Positions 50,788 through 60,427 are shown, counted from the first letter of the stretch. The stretch is 62,283 nt of DNA from Methanogenium sp. (GCA_030595665.1 JAUVCV010000010.1:1-62283), one strand, 5' to 3'. Translations and numbers: made by a program. The notes: generated by a model from the sequence alone, not told the origin.

Positions 50788-52263
50788 ATGCGTATGGACC
50801 GTCTTCACCAGTACCTGACACTGACCACAGATATCGGCACAATTCTCCGGTATATCGGTGCCGGCACCTGTATTCCACTTGTGGTGGCCCTCATATTTCA
50901 GGAATATGATATGCTCCTTCCGATGGCGTCAGTGCCGTTGGTCCTCATATGTCTCGGGACGGTTTTTATCCGGCTTCCGGCAACAGACCGGGAACCACGT
51001 CTTTCAATGTCCCTGTTTTCGGTGGCTGCCATCTGGCTTATTTGTGCTCTCGTGGGTGCGCTTCCCTTTGTATTCGGTGCTGACATGCCCTATATTGACG
51101 GTTTTTTTGAGGCAATGTCGGGGTGGACAGATACCGGGATGACGATGGCTCCCGATGTGGACGCCCTGTCTCACACCCTTATTTTCTGGCGGACGCTGAT
51201 GGAATGGTTTGGTGGTATTGGAATTGTGGCGTTCACTGTTGCCCTCTTAAACCGTTCCTCTGTCTCACGCCACCGCCTTTACAATACTGAACGCATGGAG
51301 GGGCGCAGTGATGCCTTCATGCCAACTGTGGTGGAACAGGGGGCACAGACATGGCGGATATATCTGATCCTGACTCTTGCCGGAGTGCTTCTTATTCTGT
51401 TATCTGGTGTGCCGTTATGGGATGCCATCAATATTGCAATGACCGCCATTTCAACCGGCGGGTTCACCATCCACTCCGGAGGCATCCCGTCATATAACAA
51501 TGTCTTACTTGAGCTGCTCATCATTCCCGTGATGTTTGCAGGGGCGCTCCCTTTCAAGATATATTATCTGATGTACCGCAAAAAGGAGGTGAGTCTGTTT
51601 AAAGATGAACAGGCCATCCTGCTCTTTTTGCTTTTCCTGCTGGGATTTGTCATCATTGCTGCTGACCTTATGGTCTTTAACGGCCTGGACCAGGGTTCTG
51701 CAGTTGTAAATGGTCTTTTTATGGCTGCGGCGGCAGTCACATCCACCGGGTTCCAGACCGCAGATCTGACTTTATGGGAACCGGTTTCTGTCCTCTTTCT
51801 TACCATGCTTGTCTTCATTGGCGGGTCATCAGGCAGTACATCGGGGGGGGTGAAACTCTCCCGCGTTTTGATCGGCCTGAAAGGTATCAAATGGTGGTTC
51901 AAGCGATCTTTTATCAGCCCCAAGGCATTGCTTCCTCTCCGCTATAATGGCAAAACATTTCAGCGGGCAGAGGCTGAATTCCTGGTTTCCCGCAATATGC
52001 TGACGTTTATCCTTTTCCTGTTGCCAATACTCTTCGCTCTTGTCATCATCATGCACTTTGAACAGCCTGATATCGATACCACCCTTGTCATCTTCGATGT
52101 GGTTTCTGTAACCTGCAACAATGGCATTACCACTGGCTTTGTGACACCTGACCTGACTGTCTGGTCAAAACTGGTTCTCATCCTCCAGATGTGGCTGGGA
52201 AGGCTTGAAGTGATGGCAGTGATGGTCTTCTTCATTGGTCTCATACGTGGGTTTGAGTGGTAA
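50788..52263 (+). CDS. trkH: TrkH-type potassium uptake membrane protein
   Basis: A 491-residue membrane channel subunit with about ten helices. It has the four-fold pore pattern of TrkH/KtrB: MSGWTDTGMTM, ISTGGFTIHSGG, VTSTGFQTAD and CNNGITTGF, where the glycines form the filter. GGIGIVAF, GSSGSTSGGVK and RLEVMAVMVFF also match the family. It needs a TrkA partner, and none is adjacent. The TrkA-N domain at 23220 is not a standard TrkA. Start codons at 50782 (GTG), 50788 and 50794 are all plausible. Confidence 0.93.
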   Translation: MRMDRLHQYLTLTTDIGTILRYIGAGTCIPLVVALIFQEYDMLLPMASVPLVLICLGTVFIRLPATDREPRLSMSLFSVAAIWLICALVGALPFVFGADMPYIDGFFEAMSGWTDTGMTMAPDVDALSHTLIFWRTLMEWFGGIGIVAFTVALLNRSSVSRHRLYNTERMEGRSDAFMPTVVEQGAQTWRIYLILTLAGVLLILLSGVPLWDAINIAMTAISTGGFTIHSGGIPSYNNVLLELLIIPVMFAGALPFKIYYLMYRKKEVSLFKDEQAILLFLLFLLGFVIIAADLMVFNGLDQGSAVVNGLFMAAAAVTSTGFQTADLTLWEPVSVLFLTMLVFIGGSSGSTSGGVKLSRVLIGLKGIKWWFKRSFISPKALLPLRYNGKTFQRAEAEFLVSRNMLTFILFLLPILFALVIIMHFEQPDIDTTLVIFDVVSVTCNNGITTGFVTPDLTVWSKLVLILQMWLGRLEVMAVMVFFIGLIRGFEW

Positions 52264-52334
52264 GAAGAGAGGGGGAATCCTTAATAGGCATTGTAACCGA
52301 GGAACGTCTCACCCTGGGGGGAAACAGGAGACAG

Positions 52335-52844
52335 ATGGTCTGGAAATATTTTACAAAGGTTCGCTATCTGGTAGCGGTTGCAGCGGTCGCGTCCCTTTTC
52401 GGCTCAATGCTGATGTTTTTTATTGGTGTGGGAAAGGTTATTTCAGCTTATTATTACTATTTTTTTGGGCATGCGTTTTTTACTGAAGGAGATCTTCCTG
52501 AATACCTTACACGGGGTGATCTTGCAACAGTGTCACTCGCACAGTCTATTGACGTCTTTCTCTTTGCACTGGTGCTGATGATCTTCGCTTATGGCATCTG
52601 GTATCTCTTTCTGGTAGATGATGCAGATAAAGAACGGCTCAGTTTTCCCGGGTGGCTGAAGATAAAAAGCATTTTTCAGCTGAAGATGATCTTGGGGGAA
52701 GTCATTGTCTTTATTCTCTTTGTGCATTTTTTTGAGACGGCAACAAAGACCGGGTATGCCAATCTGACCATTGATAGTCTCATCCTGCCTGCAGCAATTA
52801 TTCTTCTCTCGGTCAGTCTGATGGTACTCCGGCAGGGGGAGTGA
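52335..52844 (+). CDS. YqhA-like (UPF0114) membrane protein
   Basis: A 169-residue protein with four membrane helices. It has the family's VRYLVAVAAVASLFGSMLMFF start, a central SIDVFLFALVLMIFAYGIWYLF and a KIKSIFQLKMILGEVIVFILFV region. Length fits UPF0114. I chose ATG 52335 (AGGAG just before it) over a frame that overlaps trkH. It may share a transcript with trkH. Function is unknown; a role in ion or membrane homeostasis would fit the neighbour. Confidence 0.82.
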   Translation: MVWKYFTKVRYLVAVAAVASLFGSMLMFFIGVGKVISAYYYYFFGHAFFTEGDLPEYLTRGDLATVSLAQSIDVFLFALVLMIFAYGIWYLFLVDDADKERLSFPGWLKIKSIFQLKMILGEVIVFILFVHFFETATKTGYANLTIDSLILPAAIILLSVSLMVLRQGE

Positions 52845-52880
52845 ACCGTTCTCCATCAGGAGGAATAAAGAGCATGCACA

Positions 52881-52893
52881 ACTAAACTTTAGT
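52881..52893. promoter_or_regulatory. perfect palindrome at the start of the nitrogenase-like operon
   Basis: ACTAAA-C-TTTAGT is a perfect 13-base dyad that ends two bases before the ATG of the NifH-like gene. It would be ideally placed to block initiation or ribosome loading. It does not match the GGAA-N6-TTCC operator of NrpR, the nitrogen repressor of methanogens, so control by nitrogen through NrpR is not indicated here. Confidence 0.45.
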
Positions 52894-52895
52894 CA

Positions 52896-53714
52896 ATGAA
52901 ACAGATCGCCCTTTATGGGAAGGGTGGTATCGGAAAATCCACCACATCCGCAAATCTTTCGGCAGCCCTCTCGGACTGCGGGCTGGATATCATGCAGATC
53001 GGATGTGACCCGAAACATGACAGCACGCGGATGCTGATGTGGGGTGAATGGATTCCGACCGTCCTTGATCTTGTCCGCGAGCGTGGTGACGCTAATATTT
53101 CGGTCTCTGACGCGGTGTTCACCGGGTATGGTGGTATCCGGTGTGTTGAGGCAGGCGGACCGGAACCGGGTATCGGCTGTGCAGGCCGTGGTATCATTGC
53201 CACATTTCAGCTGCTTCAGCGTCTGAAGGCACTCTACGGGGACGTAATCGTCTATGATGTCCTCGGTGATGTGGTCTGCGGCGGATTTGCGATGCCGATG
53301 CGTGACGGGTATGCACGGGAGATCTATCTCGTCACCTCTGGTGAATTTATGTCGCTCTATGCGGCAAATAACATCTGCAAGGCAATTGCCCGGCTTTCCA
53401 AGCGCACACGCAGTGTTTGTTCCCTTGCAGGTGTTATCTGCAATGCAAAGGACATCCCCGGTGAAGAGGAACTGGTGCGTGAGTTTGCCGAACGCATAAA
53501 TTCACGGATGGTCGCTTATATTCCCCGTGCAAATATCGTCCGGATTGCAGAGGTAAACCGCCGTACGGTTATTGAGTATGCACCAGAGTCAGAACAGGCA
53601 GAGGTCTACCGGCAACTGGCCCATACGATTATGGAAAACACCAATTTCACTATCCCTACCCCCCTTGAGATGAATGAACTCGAAGAACTTGCACAGTCGC
53701 ACCTCACGGTATGA
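52896..53714 (+). CDS. NifH-like ATP-dependent reductase
   Basis: A 272-residue homodimeric Fe protein type. The P-loop is [10 protein letters not shown] (7-16). [11 protein letters not shown] (34-44) resembles the BchL/ChlL-type reading more than the VGCDPKADST of NifH and CfbC. The [4Fe-4S] ligands are C95 (PGIGCAGRG) and C128 (DVVCGGF). It should pass electrons at low potential to the partner encoded by the next two genes, with ATP hydrolysis. CfbC, needed for coenzyme F430 in every methanogen, is related, but that system has a single NifD-like partner. The end overlaps the next gene by 41 bases. Confidence 0.9.
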   Translation: MKQIALYGKGGIGKSTTSANLSAALSDCGLDIMQIGCDPKHDSTRMLMWGEWIPTVLDLVRERGDANISVSDAVFTGYGGIRCVEAGGPEPGIGCAGRGIIATFQLLQRLKALYGDVIVYDVLGDVVCGGFAMPMRDGYAREIYLVTSGEFMSLYAANNICKAIARLSKRTRSVCSLAGVICNAKDIPGEEELVREFAERINSRMVAYIPRANIVRIAEVNRRTVIEYAPESEQAEVYRQLAHTIMENTNFTIPTPLEMNELEELAQSHLTV

Positions 53715-54726
53715 GGGATGTACGGTCATGGGTGTCCTCTCGGTCAGTGCCTTTCTGACAGACGCAGTGACCCTGATCCATGGCCCGGACGGGTGTGCCC
53801 ATATCAACACCTCTCTCCTGTACTCCACCCTTGCTGAACATGATATCTTCCGCATCCCGGAGATTGTCTCCACCGGCCTCGGTGAGGATGAGATCATATT
53901 CGGTGGCGAAGATGCCCTGGAAGATGCCTTGGCAACCGTGTGTGGTGATGATCCGGCTGCAGTTGTTGTCGCAAGCACCTGTGTATCCGAGACTATCGGT
54001 GATGATGTGGCGGGTATCTGTAGCCAGTCGTGGGACTGCCCGGTCGTCTATGTGCCCAGCTCCGGGTTTCTTGGTGGCACCTTCGTAGATGGATATACCA
54101 GTACACTTACTGCCCTGTCTTCTTTTATCACGCCCCCCAAACCCGGAGAACAAAATCCCTGCAAAGTAAATATCATCGGTGAGAAGAACCTGGAGTTTGA
54201 GGCAGAGGACAATTTTCAGGAAGTTTCCCGTATTCTTGGTATGTTGGGTCTTGACGTGAACATCCGGTATGTGCGTGATATTACGGTGGAGGATATCAGT
54301 CGATTTGGGGACGCAGGTCTGAATCTCTTCCGGGAGGACAAATTCGGTATTCTGGGGCAGCACTTCAATGCCTGCACCGGTATCCCCTCCCTCCCTGAGT
54401 TTCCGGTCGGACTTTCTGCAACACTGGATTTCATTCGGGACGCAGGCCGCCTCACTGGTCGTGACACAACAGATGTGGTCCGGGCCGAAGAGGAACAGCA
54501 GTCCTCACTCACCGATGAATTTTCTGATTTGGCAGGTGAGTATGTGACCTTTGATTCATTTGGGTTCCAGTCAGCAGAGATGGAGATGTTTGCCGAGGTG
54601 GCAGAGGCCGTGGGTATCCGGGTATCAGCGGAAGGCACGGTTATTCCCATTCCCTTCTGTATGCCGGTGGGCACGCTCGGGCTGCGGCGAATGCTCCGGC
54701 AGTGGCGGAGGTTTATCGATGGCTAA
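53674..54726 (+). CDS. Nitrogenase component 1-like subunit (first)
   Basis: A 350-residue NifD/K superfamily protein. Three cysteines occupy P-cluster-like positions: C16 (YEGCTVMG), C41 (GPDGCAHIN) and C103 ([13 protein letters not shown]). The later [11 protein letters not shown] segment resembles NifK/NifN types. It is about 130-170 residues shorter than NifD or NifK and begins right before the first ligand. I see no equivalent of the FeMo-cofactor His ligand. The ATG at 53674 lies inside nifH-like; later starts would lose C16. It overlaps the next gene by 8 bases. The substrate is unknown. Confidence 0.85.
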   Translation: MNSKNLHSRTSRYEGCTVMGVLSVSAFLTDAVTLIHGPDGCAHINTSLLYSTLAEHDIFRIPEIVSTGLGEDEIIFGGEDALEDALATVCGDDPAAVVVASTCVSETIGDDVAGICSQSWDCPVVYVPSSGFLGGTFVDGYTSTLTALSSFITPPKPGEQNPCKVNIIGEKNLEFEAEDNFQEVSRILGMLGLDVNIRYVRDITVEDISRFGDAGLNLFREDKFGILGQHFNACTGIPSLPEFPVGLSATLDFIRDAGRLTGRDTTDVVRAEEEQQSSLTDEFSDLAGEYVTFDSFGFQSAEMEMFAEVAEAVGIRVSAEGTVIPIPFCMPVGTLGLRRMLRQWRRFIDG

Positions 54727-55837
54727 ACCATGCACTAATCCCATCTGGCCCTGTGCAATGGTCGGTGCAGCAGCGGCGATGGCCGGGCTGGACGGGGCAG
54801 GTGTCATCATCCACGGCGCATCAGGGTGTTACTTCTATGCAGACTCTGTCATCCCTGATCCGGTGAACTGCACCTATCTTGTTGAAGATGAGGTAATCTT
54901 CGGCACCGGTGACCGCCTGCAGGAGGTGGCAGAGGGTCTTATGCCCTTCAGTGAGAAGATTGTGGTCATCAATTCCTGTGTGCCTGCAACCATTGGTGAA
55001 GATCTCGCACCATATTGCGCCGGCTCTGATGCACTCATCATCGATGCCCCCGGTTACTGTGGGGATATGATGGATGGGTACAGGATTGCACTGAAAGCCT
55101 TCCCGGCAAAGACTGACCTGGAACGTGAAGGGGTGAATATTGACGGGCTCATATCAACCGATCCCTTTGCCGTCGGCAACAAGATGGAAGCTGAACGTCT
55201 TCTCTTTTCTGCGGGCATCCCGGTTGCGGCGAAATACTGTAATGATACGCTGGCGTCAGCCCTCAGTCCGGCAAAGATGACAGTGACAGCGCTTCCCGAT
55301 GTGGCATCCGGTATCGGGCAGTCGGTTGGATCACTGTGTGGACTGGATGCGATTGGGGCCACCTTTTCTTCCCTGCAGGAGGTGTTTCCCGATGCAGACT
55401 GTGCTCCTGTCATGGATATCTGTGAGGAGACTGAAGAACTGGTGGTCAAGGCATGTGACCGGTATCTCCGTGTCAACGATCCCCCGCGGGTGGCCCTCTT
55501 TGGAATCGCAGGCTACATGGATATGGCAGCAAATCTCCTCACCACATTCATGGAAGCTGAAATATGTGGTGCAGGTGCCCGTAACCGACCGCCGGAAGAC
55601 TCTGTATGCACCTGGGCTCCGGATCTGGGGACAGTAAAACAGATTATTGCAGCAGGTGAACCTGACCTTATCATCGGATCCCGGTATGAAGCAACCCTTG
55701 CACCCGGTGTGCCCTTTGTGCAGACAACCATACCCATCCGCAAAAGTTCAATGCTCTGCCACCGCCCGCTTGTAGGGACAGAGGGTGTCCTCTGGCTCAT
55801 CGAGTCTGTGGTAAACGCAGAAAAAAAAGGGTGCTGA
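54719..55837 (+). CDS. Nitrogenase component 1-like subunit (second)
   Basis: A 372-residue NifD/K superfamily protein. C12 (IWPCAMVGA), C37 (GASGCYFYAD) and C87 (INSCVPATIGEDL) match the three cluster ligands, with an extra C5. The C-terminal half has DLIIGSRYEATLAPGVPFVQ, the family's late Rossmann unit that lines the active site. The first and second subunits are distinct, so a heterotetramer like NifDK or BchNB is likely. With three cysteines in each, a bridging P-cluster or two [4Fe-4S] clusters could form. ATG 54719 overlaps the preceding stop. The operon ends here; the next gene converges 12 bases later. Confidence 0.85.
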   Translation: MAKPCTNPIWPCAMVGAAAAMAGLDGAGVIIHGASGCYFYADSVIPDPVNCTYLVEDEVIFGTGDRLQEVAEGLMPFSEKIVVINSCVPATIGEDLAPYCAGSDALIIDAPGYCGDMMDGYRIALKAFPAKTDLEREGVNIDGLISTDPFAVGNKMEAERLLFSAGIPVAAKYCNDTLASALSPAKMTVTALPDVASGIGQSVGSLCGLDAIGATFSSLQEVFPDADCAPVMDICEETEELVVKACDRYLRVNDPPRVALFGIAGYMDMAANLLTTFMEAEICGAGARNRPPEDSVCTWAPDLGTVKQIIAAGEPDLIIGSRYEATLAPGVPFVQTTIPIRKSSMLCHRPLVGTEGVLWLIESVVNAEKKGC

Positions 55838-55848
55838 ATATCTGATTA

Positions 55849-56703
55849 TTATTTTTGTCGGTCTTCCGGACGTATTTCCCGTCCGCAGTGAGGACAGATA
55901 TCATATTTTTCCGTTGTATTGTGATAGTTTTCTGAATTTTCCTTCTTTTGTATCTCCTTCTCTTCCTTGATCACTTCAGAGAATCCTGATGCGAGAATAC
56001 CCGCAGGAAGGGCAAAAAGGCCGATGCCAACAAGGGAGATGACAAAGCCCAGTGCCTTGCCCATCGGGGTGACGGGTACCATGTCGCCATATCCGATGGT
56101 CGCAATCGTGACAATGCCCCACCACATCGCCTCAGGAATGCTGGAGAATACGTCCGGCTGGGCAGTAAATTCAATCTGGTACATCAGGGAGGCGGCAACG
56201 ATGAGCACCACCATGATGATGAAGACCATACCTAACAGTGACTCCCTGTTTCGTTCCAGTACCCTGATCATGAGTTGGAATGAACGGGAATATCTGCCCA
56301 GTTTAAAGAAGCGAAATACCCTGAGCGTTCGCAGGAATGTGACATTGACACCCGGGATAAGGAAGGGGAGATAGTATGGCAGGATGGATATGAAGTCAAT
56401 GAGGACAAGCGGAGTCAGGGCATAGCGTATTCGCCCGATAATGGGTTTATGATATTGTTCATCCTCTGTGCATGACCACATCCGGAGCAGATATTCGATG
56501 CTGAATGCAACTGCAGTGACGATTTCAACTACGACAAACAACCAGAAATAGTGTTCCAGCATACCCGGGATGGTTGCAATGATCAATTCTCCAACACTGA
56601 TGATGATAAGACAGATGATGACCATATCAAACCAGAAACTGGTTTTGTCACCCTCCTCGGCTGAAGATACAATTTCATACACACGTTTTTTTATCCGACC
56701 CAT
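55849..56703 (-). CDS. Voltage-gated-type potassium channel
   Basis: A 284-residue six-helix ion channel. The S4-like helix carries regularly spaced arginines (FLRTLRVFRFFKLGRYSRSF), and the selectivity filter is TIATIGYGDM in the S5-S6 loop. The C-terminus has a coiled-coil-like charged segment and a small CPHCG zinc-like motif (only two Cys). It forms a tetramer. The T-rich end converges on the nitrogenase-like operon. Confidence 0.92.
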   Translation of the reverse strand: MGRIKKRVYEIVSSAEEGDKTSFWFDMVIICLIIISVGELIIATIPGMLEHYFWLFVVVEIVTAVAFSIEYLLRMWSCTEDEQYHKPIIGRIRYALTPLVLIDFISILPYYLPFLIPGVNVTFLRTLRVFRFFKLGRYSRSFQLMIRVLERNRESLLGMVFIIMVVLIVAASLMYQIEFTAQPDVFSSIPEAMWWGIVTIATIGYGDMVPVTPMGKALGFVISLVGIGLFALPAGILASGFSEVIKEEKEIQKKENSENYHNTTEKYDICPHCGREIRPEDRQK

Positions 56704-56852
56704 CTGCCCATCTTCCTCTGTTAGTATTTTTTATCAGATTTATTCAGGGTTTTGGTCTGCTGCTGTTTTATTATTCCCTGTACTTCTCTTTCTGTTGTCT
56801 TCAGCGGGGTAATTCCGGCGCATTTATCCGGAGGTATCACAAATAACGGATA

Positions 56853-57401
56853 ATGAATGAAGACTGCCGTCAGCTGGTGCATCTGGGGTTTGGTGTCCTC
56901 ATTGCCCTTGCGATTTTAGTCCTTGGCAGAGATTATGCTATTATGGTCCTTGCCCTTGGCCTCTTTGGCGGGTTTGTGCTCATTGATCTGGTGGACAGGG
57001 GATACCAGGTGCCTGTCGCATCAGAGATGGTTAAGAATCTTGAACGTACCGGAAAAATGCCGGGATACGGCGCAGTCTGCTTTGTTCTGTCTGCACTGTT
57101 CTGCCTTATTTTCTTCCCGGTGGACTATGTGGTGGCAGGGGTACTCACCCTTGCGGTTCTGGACTCTTTCAGCACGATTGTGGGGATGCATTTCGGCCGG
57201 CACCGGATCTTCAACGGCAAATCATGGGAGGGTACCGCCGGCGGTATCATTGCGGCCTGTATTCCTCTCGCCTTTCTTCTGGCTCCTGTTCCTGCAGTAG
57301 CGGCGGCAGTTGTGGCAGGCATTGCAGAACTCTTCTCACCCATTGAAGACAATCTGGTGATACCTCCGGTTGTCTGCCTCCTCTGTTTTGTTCTTGCATA
57401 A
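56853..57401 (+). CDS. Polyprenol/diacylglycerol kinase-like membrane protein
   Basis: A 182-residue membrane protein with six or seven helices. It has the CTP-dependent kinase family features of SEC59/DGK1/VTE5: RQLVHLGFGVLIAL at the start, LDSFSTIVGMHFGRHRIFNGKSWEGTAGG in the middle and ELFSPIEDNLVIPPV near the end. The family phosphorylates polyprenols, diacylglycerol or phytol. In archaea such proteins are proposed to act on dolichol or archaeal lipids. It reads in the same direction as the acyltransferase, MATE and dGTPase genes that follow. Confidence 0.85.
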   Translation: MNEDCRQLVHLGFGVLIALAILVLGRDYAIMVLALGLFGGFVLIDLVDRGYQVPVASEMVKNLERTGKMPGYGAVCFVLSALFCLIFFPVDYVVAGVLTLAVLDSFSTIVGMHFGRHRIFNGKSWEGTAGGIIAACIPLAFLLAPVPAVAAAVVAGIAELFSPIEDNLVIPPVVCLLCFVLA

Positions 57402-57474
57402 GAGACGTCTTCACCTTTTTTAGCGGTCTGATACAAAGGCATATCCCCCAGTAACCCGGATTCCCTGAGTGAAG

Positions 57475-58821
57475 ATGAAAAATCCTCGGGCCCGTCATGC
57501 TGAAATGCATCCTGCGTCAGCATTTGATGTTGCAAATATCCATTTTTCCACGATATATGATCCTACGCTCCACCTTGTTCTGCAGGCAGATGGTGCCTTT
57601 GATCTGTCTGCCCTGGAAACTGCGGTGGAGGCAGCCGGCACGATGGTGCCGATCCTTGGGTCACACTATTGTGAGGAAAAGGACCGGGGATACTGGCAGT
57701 GTGGTATGGGTGAGAAACCCGCTTTCTCTGTTCATGAGATCACGGGAACGATGGATCCAAACGATCTCCCGCTTGCGTCAATAGACCCGTTCACCGGTCC
57801 CCAACTGGATGTGCGCCTCTGCAGGAGTCCTGAAGAAGATGGAGGAAAGAGGGGGGACATCCTCATTATCTCTGGCCATCACGGGGCAATGGATGTAAAT
57901 GGCCTTTTTCAGGCAGCATCCCTCTGTGCCGATGCCTACCGGCGGGTCTGTGAAGGGAGACCTCCTGTCTTCCAGGGTCCGTCATGGGAATCCCGTGGCA
58001 CAGAAGCTCTACGTGCACCGTTTTCAGCAGAAGAACTTGATGCCGCGTATGAACGTGAATCCGTGTGTACCGATGAATGGTCGTTTCCGTGCCGGGAGGG
58101 GCCGTGTGGTCAGCTTCTCTGGGACACATTTACGATTGGGGCAGATGAGGTAACTCGCCTCCGGGCCGCCGGGAAAGATGTTGGTGTGACGCTCAATGAC
58201 AGGATTATGGCTGCTTTCTTCTGTGCCCTGATGAAGATCAGTGGTGATGTGTATACAGATGCACCCCGCCTTACCATTCTCGGCGCGATGGATCTGCGCA
58301 GGTATCTCCCTGTTGCACCATACCGCAGTATCGTCAATCTCTCCGTTGAGTATGAGCTTTCTCTCTCTCCTCTCTGTGGTGAAGGTATGGATACAGCCCT
58401 GCCCGTCGTTTCGGAAGTGATGACGGAGATGAAGGAGGGAAACTTTGGTCTGGGAATGATGGAATTTTATGAACGTCTCTATGCCGGTGGCGCCGGTGCG
58501 GTGAAAGCATTTATGGCCGGCATCGCAAAGGAGTATCCCGTGACCGGGAAGAAGAATCCCTTCCTGAGCAATGTGGGTGCCATCCCTTCAACTGCGGCAG
58601 CATTTCAGCATGGTGAAGAGGGCACACCCCTGCAGGTAACCGCTGCATATCTCACCTCCCGTGAAATCTATCCGCCGGGTATCGGTGCCTATGTCTCAAC
58701 CTATCAGGGGGAGATGACGGTGACCATTCCCTCCTGCGCCGGTGTCCATGACCCGCAGGAAATTCGTGCTCTTGCGGGTGCGATGCGGGCATATCTCCTG
58801 GAAGACGTCTCTATCGAGTGA
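57475..58821 (+). CDS. Condensation-fold acyltransferase-like protein
   Basis: A 448-residue protein with the two-lobed chloramphenicol-acetyltransferase/condensation fold. The catalytic segment is ISGHHGAMDVNGL, an HHxxxD motif in which the usual final Gly is Val. A second family hallmark, VTLNDRIMAAFFCAL, is present. No carrier protein or adenylation domain is nearby. The group includes wax-ester synthases, alcohol acyltransferases and stand-alone condensation enzymes. The substrate is unknown. The start is ATG 57475; an in-frame GTG lies six bases upstream. Confidence 0.75.
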   Translation: MKNPRARHAEMHPASAFDVANIHFSTIYDPTLHLVLQADGAFDLSALETAVEAAGTMVPILGSHYCEEKDRGYWQCGMGEKPAFSVHEITGTMDPNDLPLASIDPFTGPQLDVRLCRSPEEDGGKRGDILIISGHHGAMDVNGLFQAASLCADAYRRVCEGRPPVFQGPSWESRGTEALRAPFSAEELDAAYERESVCTDEWSFPCREGPCGQLLWDTFTIGADEVTRLRAAGKDVGVTLNDRIMAAFFCALMKISGDVYTDAPRLTILGAMDLRRYLPVAPYRSIVNLSVEYELSLSPLCGEGMDTALPVVSEVMTEMKEGNFGLGMMEFYERLYAGGAGAVKAFMAGIAKEYPVTGKKNPFLSNVGAIPSTAAAFQHGEEGTPLQVTAAYLTSREIYPPGIGAYVSTYQGEMTVTIPSCAGVHDPQEIRALAGAMRAYLLEDVSIE

Positions 58822-59014
58822 CGTATTCTCATCTTTTTTTGCAGGGCTTTCCCTCTCCGGGGCAGGATTATTATTTCTGAGGTCAAAGTATCGAATAGAT
58901 GAATAGTATTCAGGGGGTTCGGGTCTGTCTTTGGTACCGGTTTTGTATCTGGTGTGACATCAGATGTATCAGCAATGGCAGTAATTCCGTCCTCTGTCGG
59001 TCGGAGGGAATGGC

Positions 59015-60400
59015 GTGAAAGGTCAGATGAAAGCAGGTGTCAAAACCCTTCTCGGAGATCCAAAACCGGCCATTCGTGCCCTTGCCTGGCCCGTGATGGT
59101 TGGCATGGTCCTCCAGACGGTCTACAATCTGACCGATGCATTCTGGGTGGCAGGCCTTGGTGCTGATGCACTTGCGGCCGTCGGATTCTTTTTTCCCTTC
59201 TTCTTTGCGGTCTTCGGGTTTGCAAACGGTATGGGTGTCGGTGTCGGGTCTGCCATCTCCCGTCATATCGGTATGCATGACCGGGCAGGGACGAACAGTG
59301 TCGCCACCCATACAACAGTGCTGGTCCTCATATTCTCCGTCATTATCACCATCGCAGGGCTCTCTGTTACCGGCAGTTTTGAACGGATTCTCGGGGCGAC
59401 ACCGGTCGCTGCGATGGCGGAAGGGTATGCCAACATCATCTTTCTGAGTTCCTTTTTCATTCTCTTTCTGGCGATAGGGAGTGCCATGCTCCGTGGGGAG
59501 GGGGATGCGAAACGGACGATGTACGTGATGCTTGTCAGTTCTCTTGTCAATATCATCCTTGACCCCATCTTCATCTACGGGCTGGATATGGGGGTAGACG
59601 GCGCCGCATGGGCAACGGTTGTTTCGTTTGTGGTTGCCTGTATTCCGATATTCTGGTGGATTTTTGTGAAACGGGACACCCACATCCAACTCTCTTTTGC
59701 CGGGTTTTCGTTCTCCCGCCCTATTTCCCGTGAGATCCTGAAAGTTGGTATTCCGGCATCGGTGCAGCATATTTCGATGGCACTGACGACCTTCTCCCTG
59801 AACCTGATCATCCTCATGGTGGCAACAACGGATGGGGTTGCTATCTATACGACCGGCTGGCGGGTGATAACGATCGGCATCACGCCGCTCATTGGGATTT
59901 CTACGGCGGTAGTGTCGGTCTGCGGGGCGGCATACGGGGCGGGTCTTATCCGTAAGGCAGAGGAGGGGCATCTCTATGCCATCCGGCTGGGGCTTGCAAT
60001 CAGCCTTGTTGCTACAGTACTGGTTTATCTCAGTGCTCCTCTCATTGCTCATGCCTTCACCTACAGTGAGGATGCGGCCCATCTCTATCCCGGCCTTGTC
60101 ACCTTTCTGCAGTCGATCTGCTTCTTCTTTCCGTCAGTGAGTTTTGGGATGTTCTCTGCATCTCTTCTGCAGGGGTTTGGCCGGGGGATGGACTCCCTTG
60201 TGATCACCCTCTTCCGGACGATCGGGATGTCGGTTCTCTTCTCGTATCTCTTCGCGGTCACCTTCGAATGGGGTATTATGGGTGTCTGGTGGGGCCTTGT
60301 CGTCGGGAATACGATCGGTGCTCTTGTCGGGTTTGTCTGGGCACGGGTCTACACCAAAAAACTCATCCAAAAGAGTGAGACATTGGGTGAATCGGTTTAA
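59015..60400 (+). CDS. MATE family efflux transporter
   Basis: A 461-residue membrane protein with twelve predicted helices in two similar halves. Family segments include ALAWPVMVGMVLQTVYNLTDAFWVAGLG at the start of the first half and VGIPASVQHISMALTTFSLN at the start of the second. MATE proteins export cations, drugs or metabolites using H+ or Na+ gradients. GTG 59015 was chosen because GGAGGG lies six bases before it; ATG 59027 is an alternative. It precedes the dGTPase gene by 27 bases. Confidence 0.94.
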   Translation: MKGQMKAGVKTLLGDPKPAIRALAWPVMVGMVLQTVYNLTDAFWVAGLGADALAAVGFFFPFFFAVFGFANGMGVGVGSAISRHIGMHDRAGTNSVATHTTVLVLIFSVIITIAGLSVTGSFERILGATPVAAMAEGYANIIFLSSFFILFLAIGSAMLRGEGDAKRTMYVMLVSSLVNIILDPIFIYGLDMGVDGAAWATVVSFVVACIPIFWWIFVKRDTHIQLSFAGFSFSRPISREILKVGIPASVQHISMALTTFSLNLIILMVATTDGVAIYTTGWRVITIGITPLIGISTAVVSVCGAAYGAGLIRKAEEGHLYAIRLGLAISLVATVLVYLSAPLIAHAFTYSEDAAHLYPGLVTFLQSICFFFPSVSFGMFSASLLQGFGRGMDSLVITLFRTIGMSVLFSYLFAVTFEWGIMGVWWGLVVGNTIGALVGFVWARVYTKKLIQKSETLGESV

Positions 60401-60427
60401 TGATGTCCGGCAGGCAATTCTCATATC

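Noticed and set aside
52896-53714. Calling the NifH-like gene nifH or cfbC outright
   Set aside because: The CDPKHDST reading and the presence of two different partner subunits argue against both. A phylogeny is needed.
58910-60082. 390-codon minus-strand open frame
   Set aside because: It lies fully antisense to the MATE gene, has no hydrophobic core or known motif, and is rich in Arg, His and Asp, as expected for the opposite strand of a membrane-protein gene.
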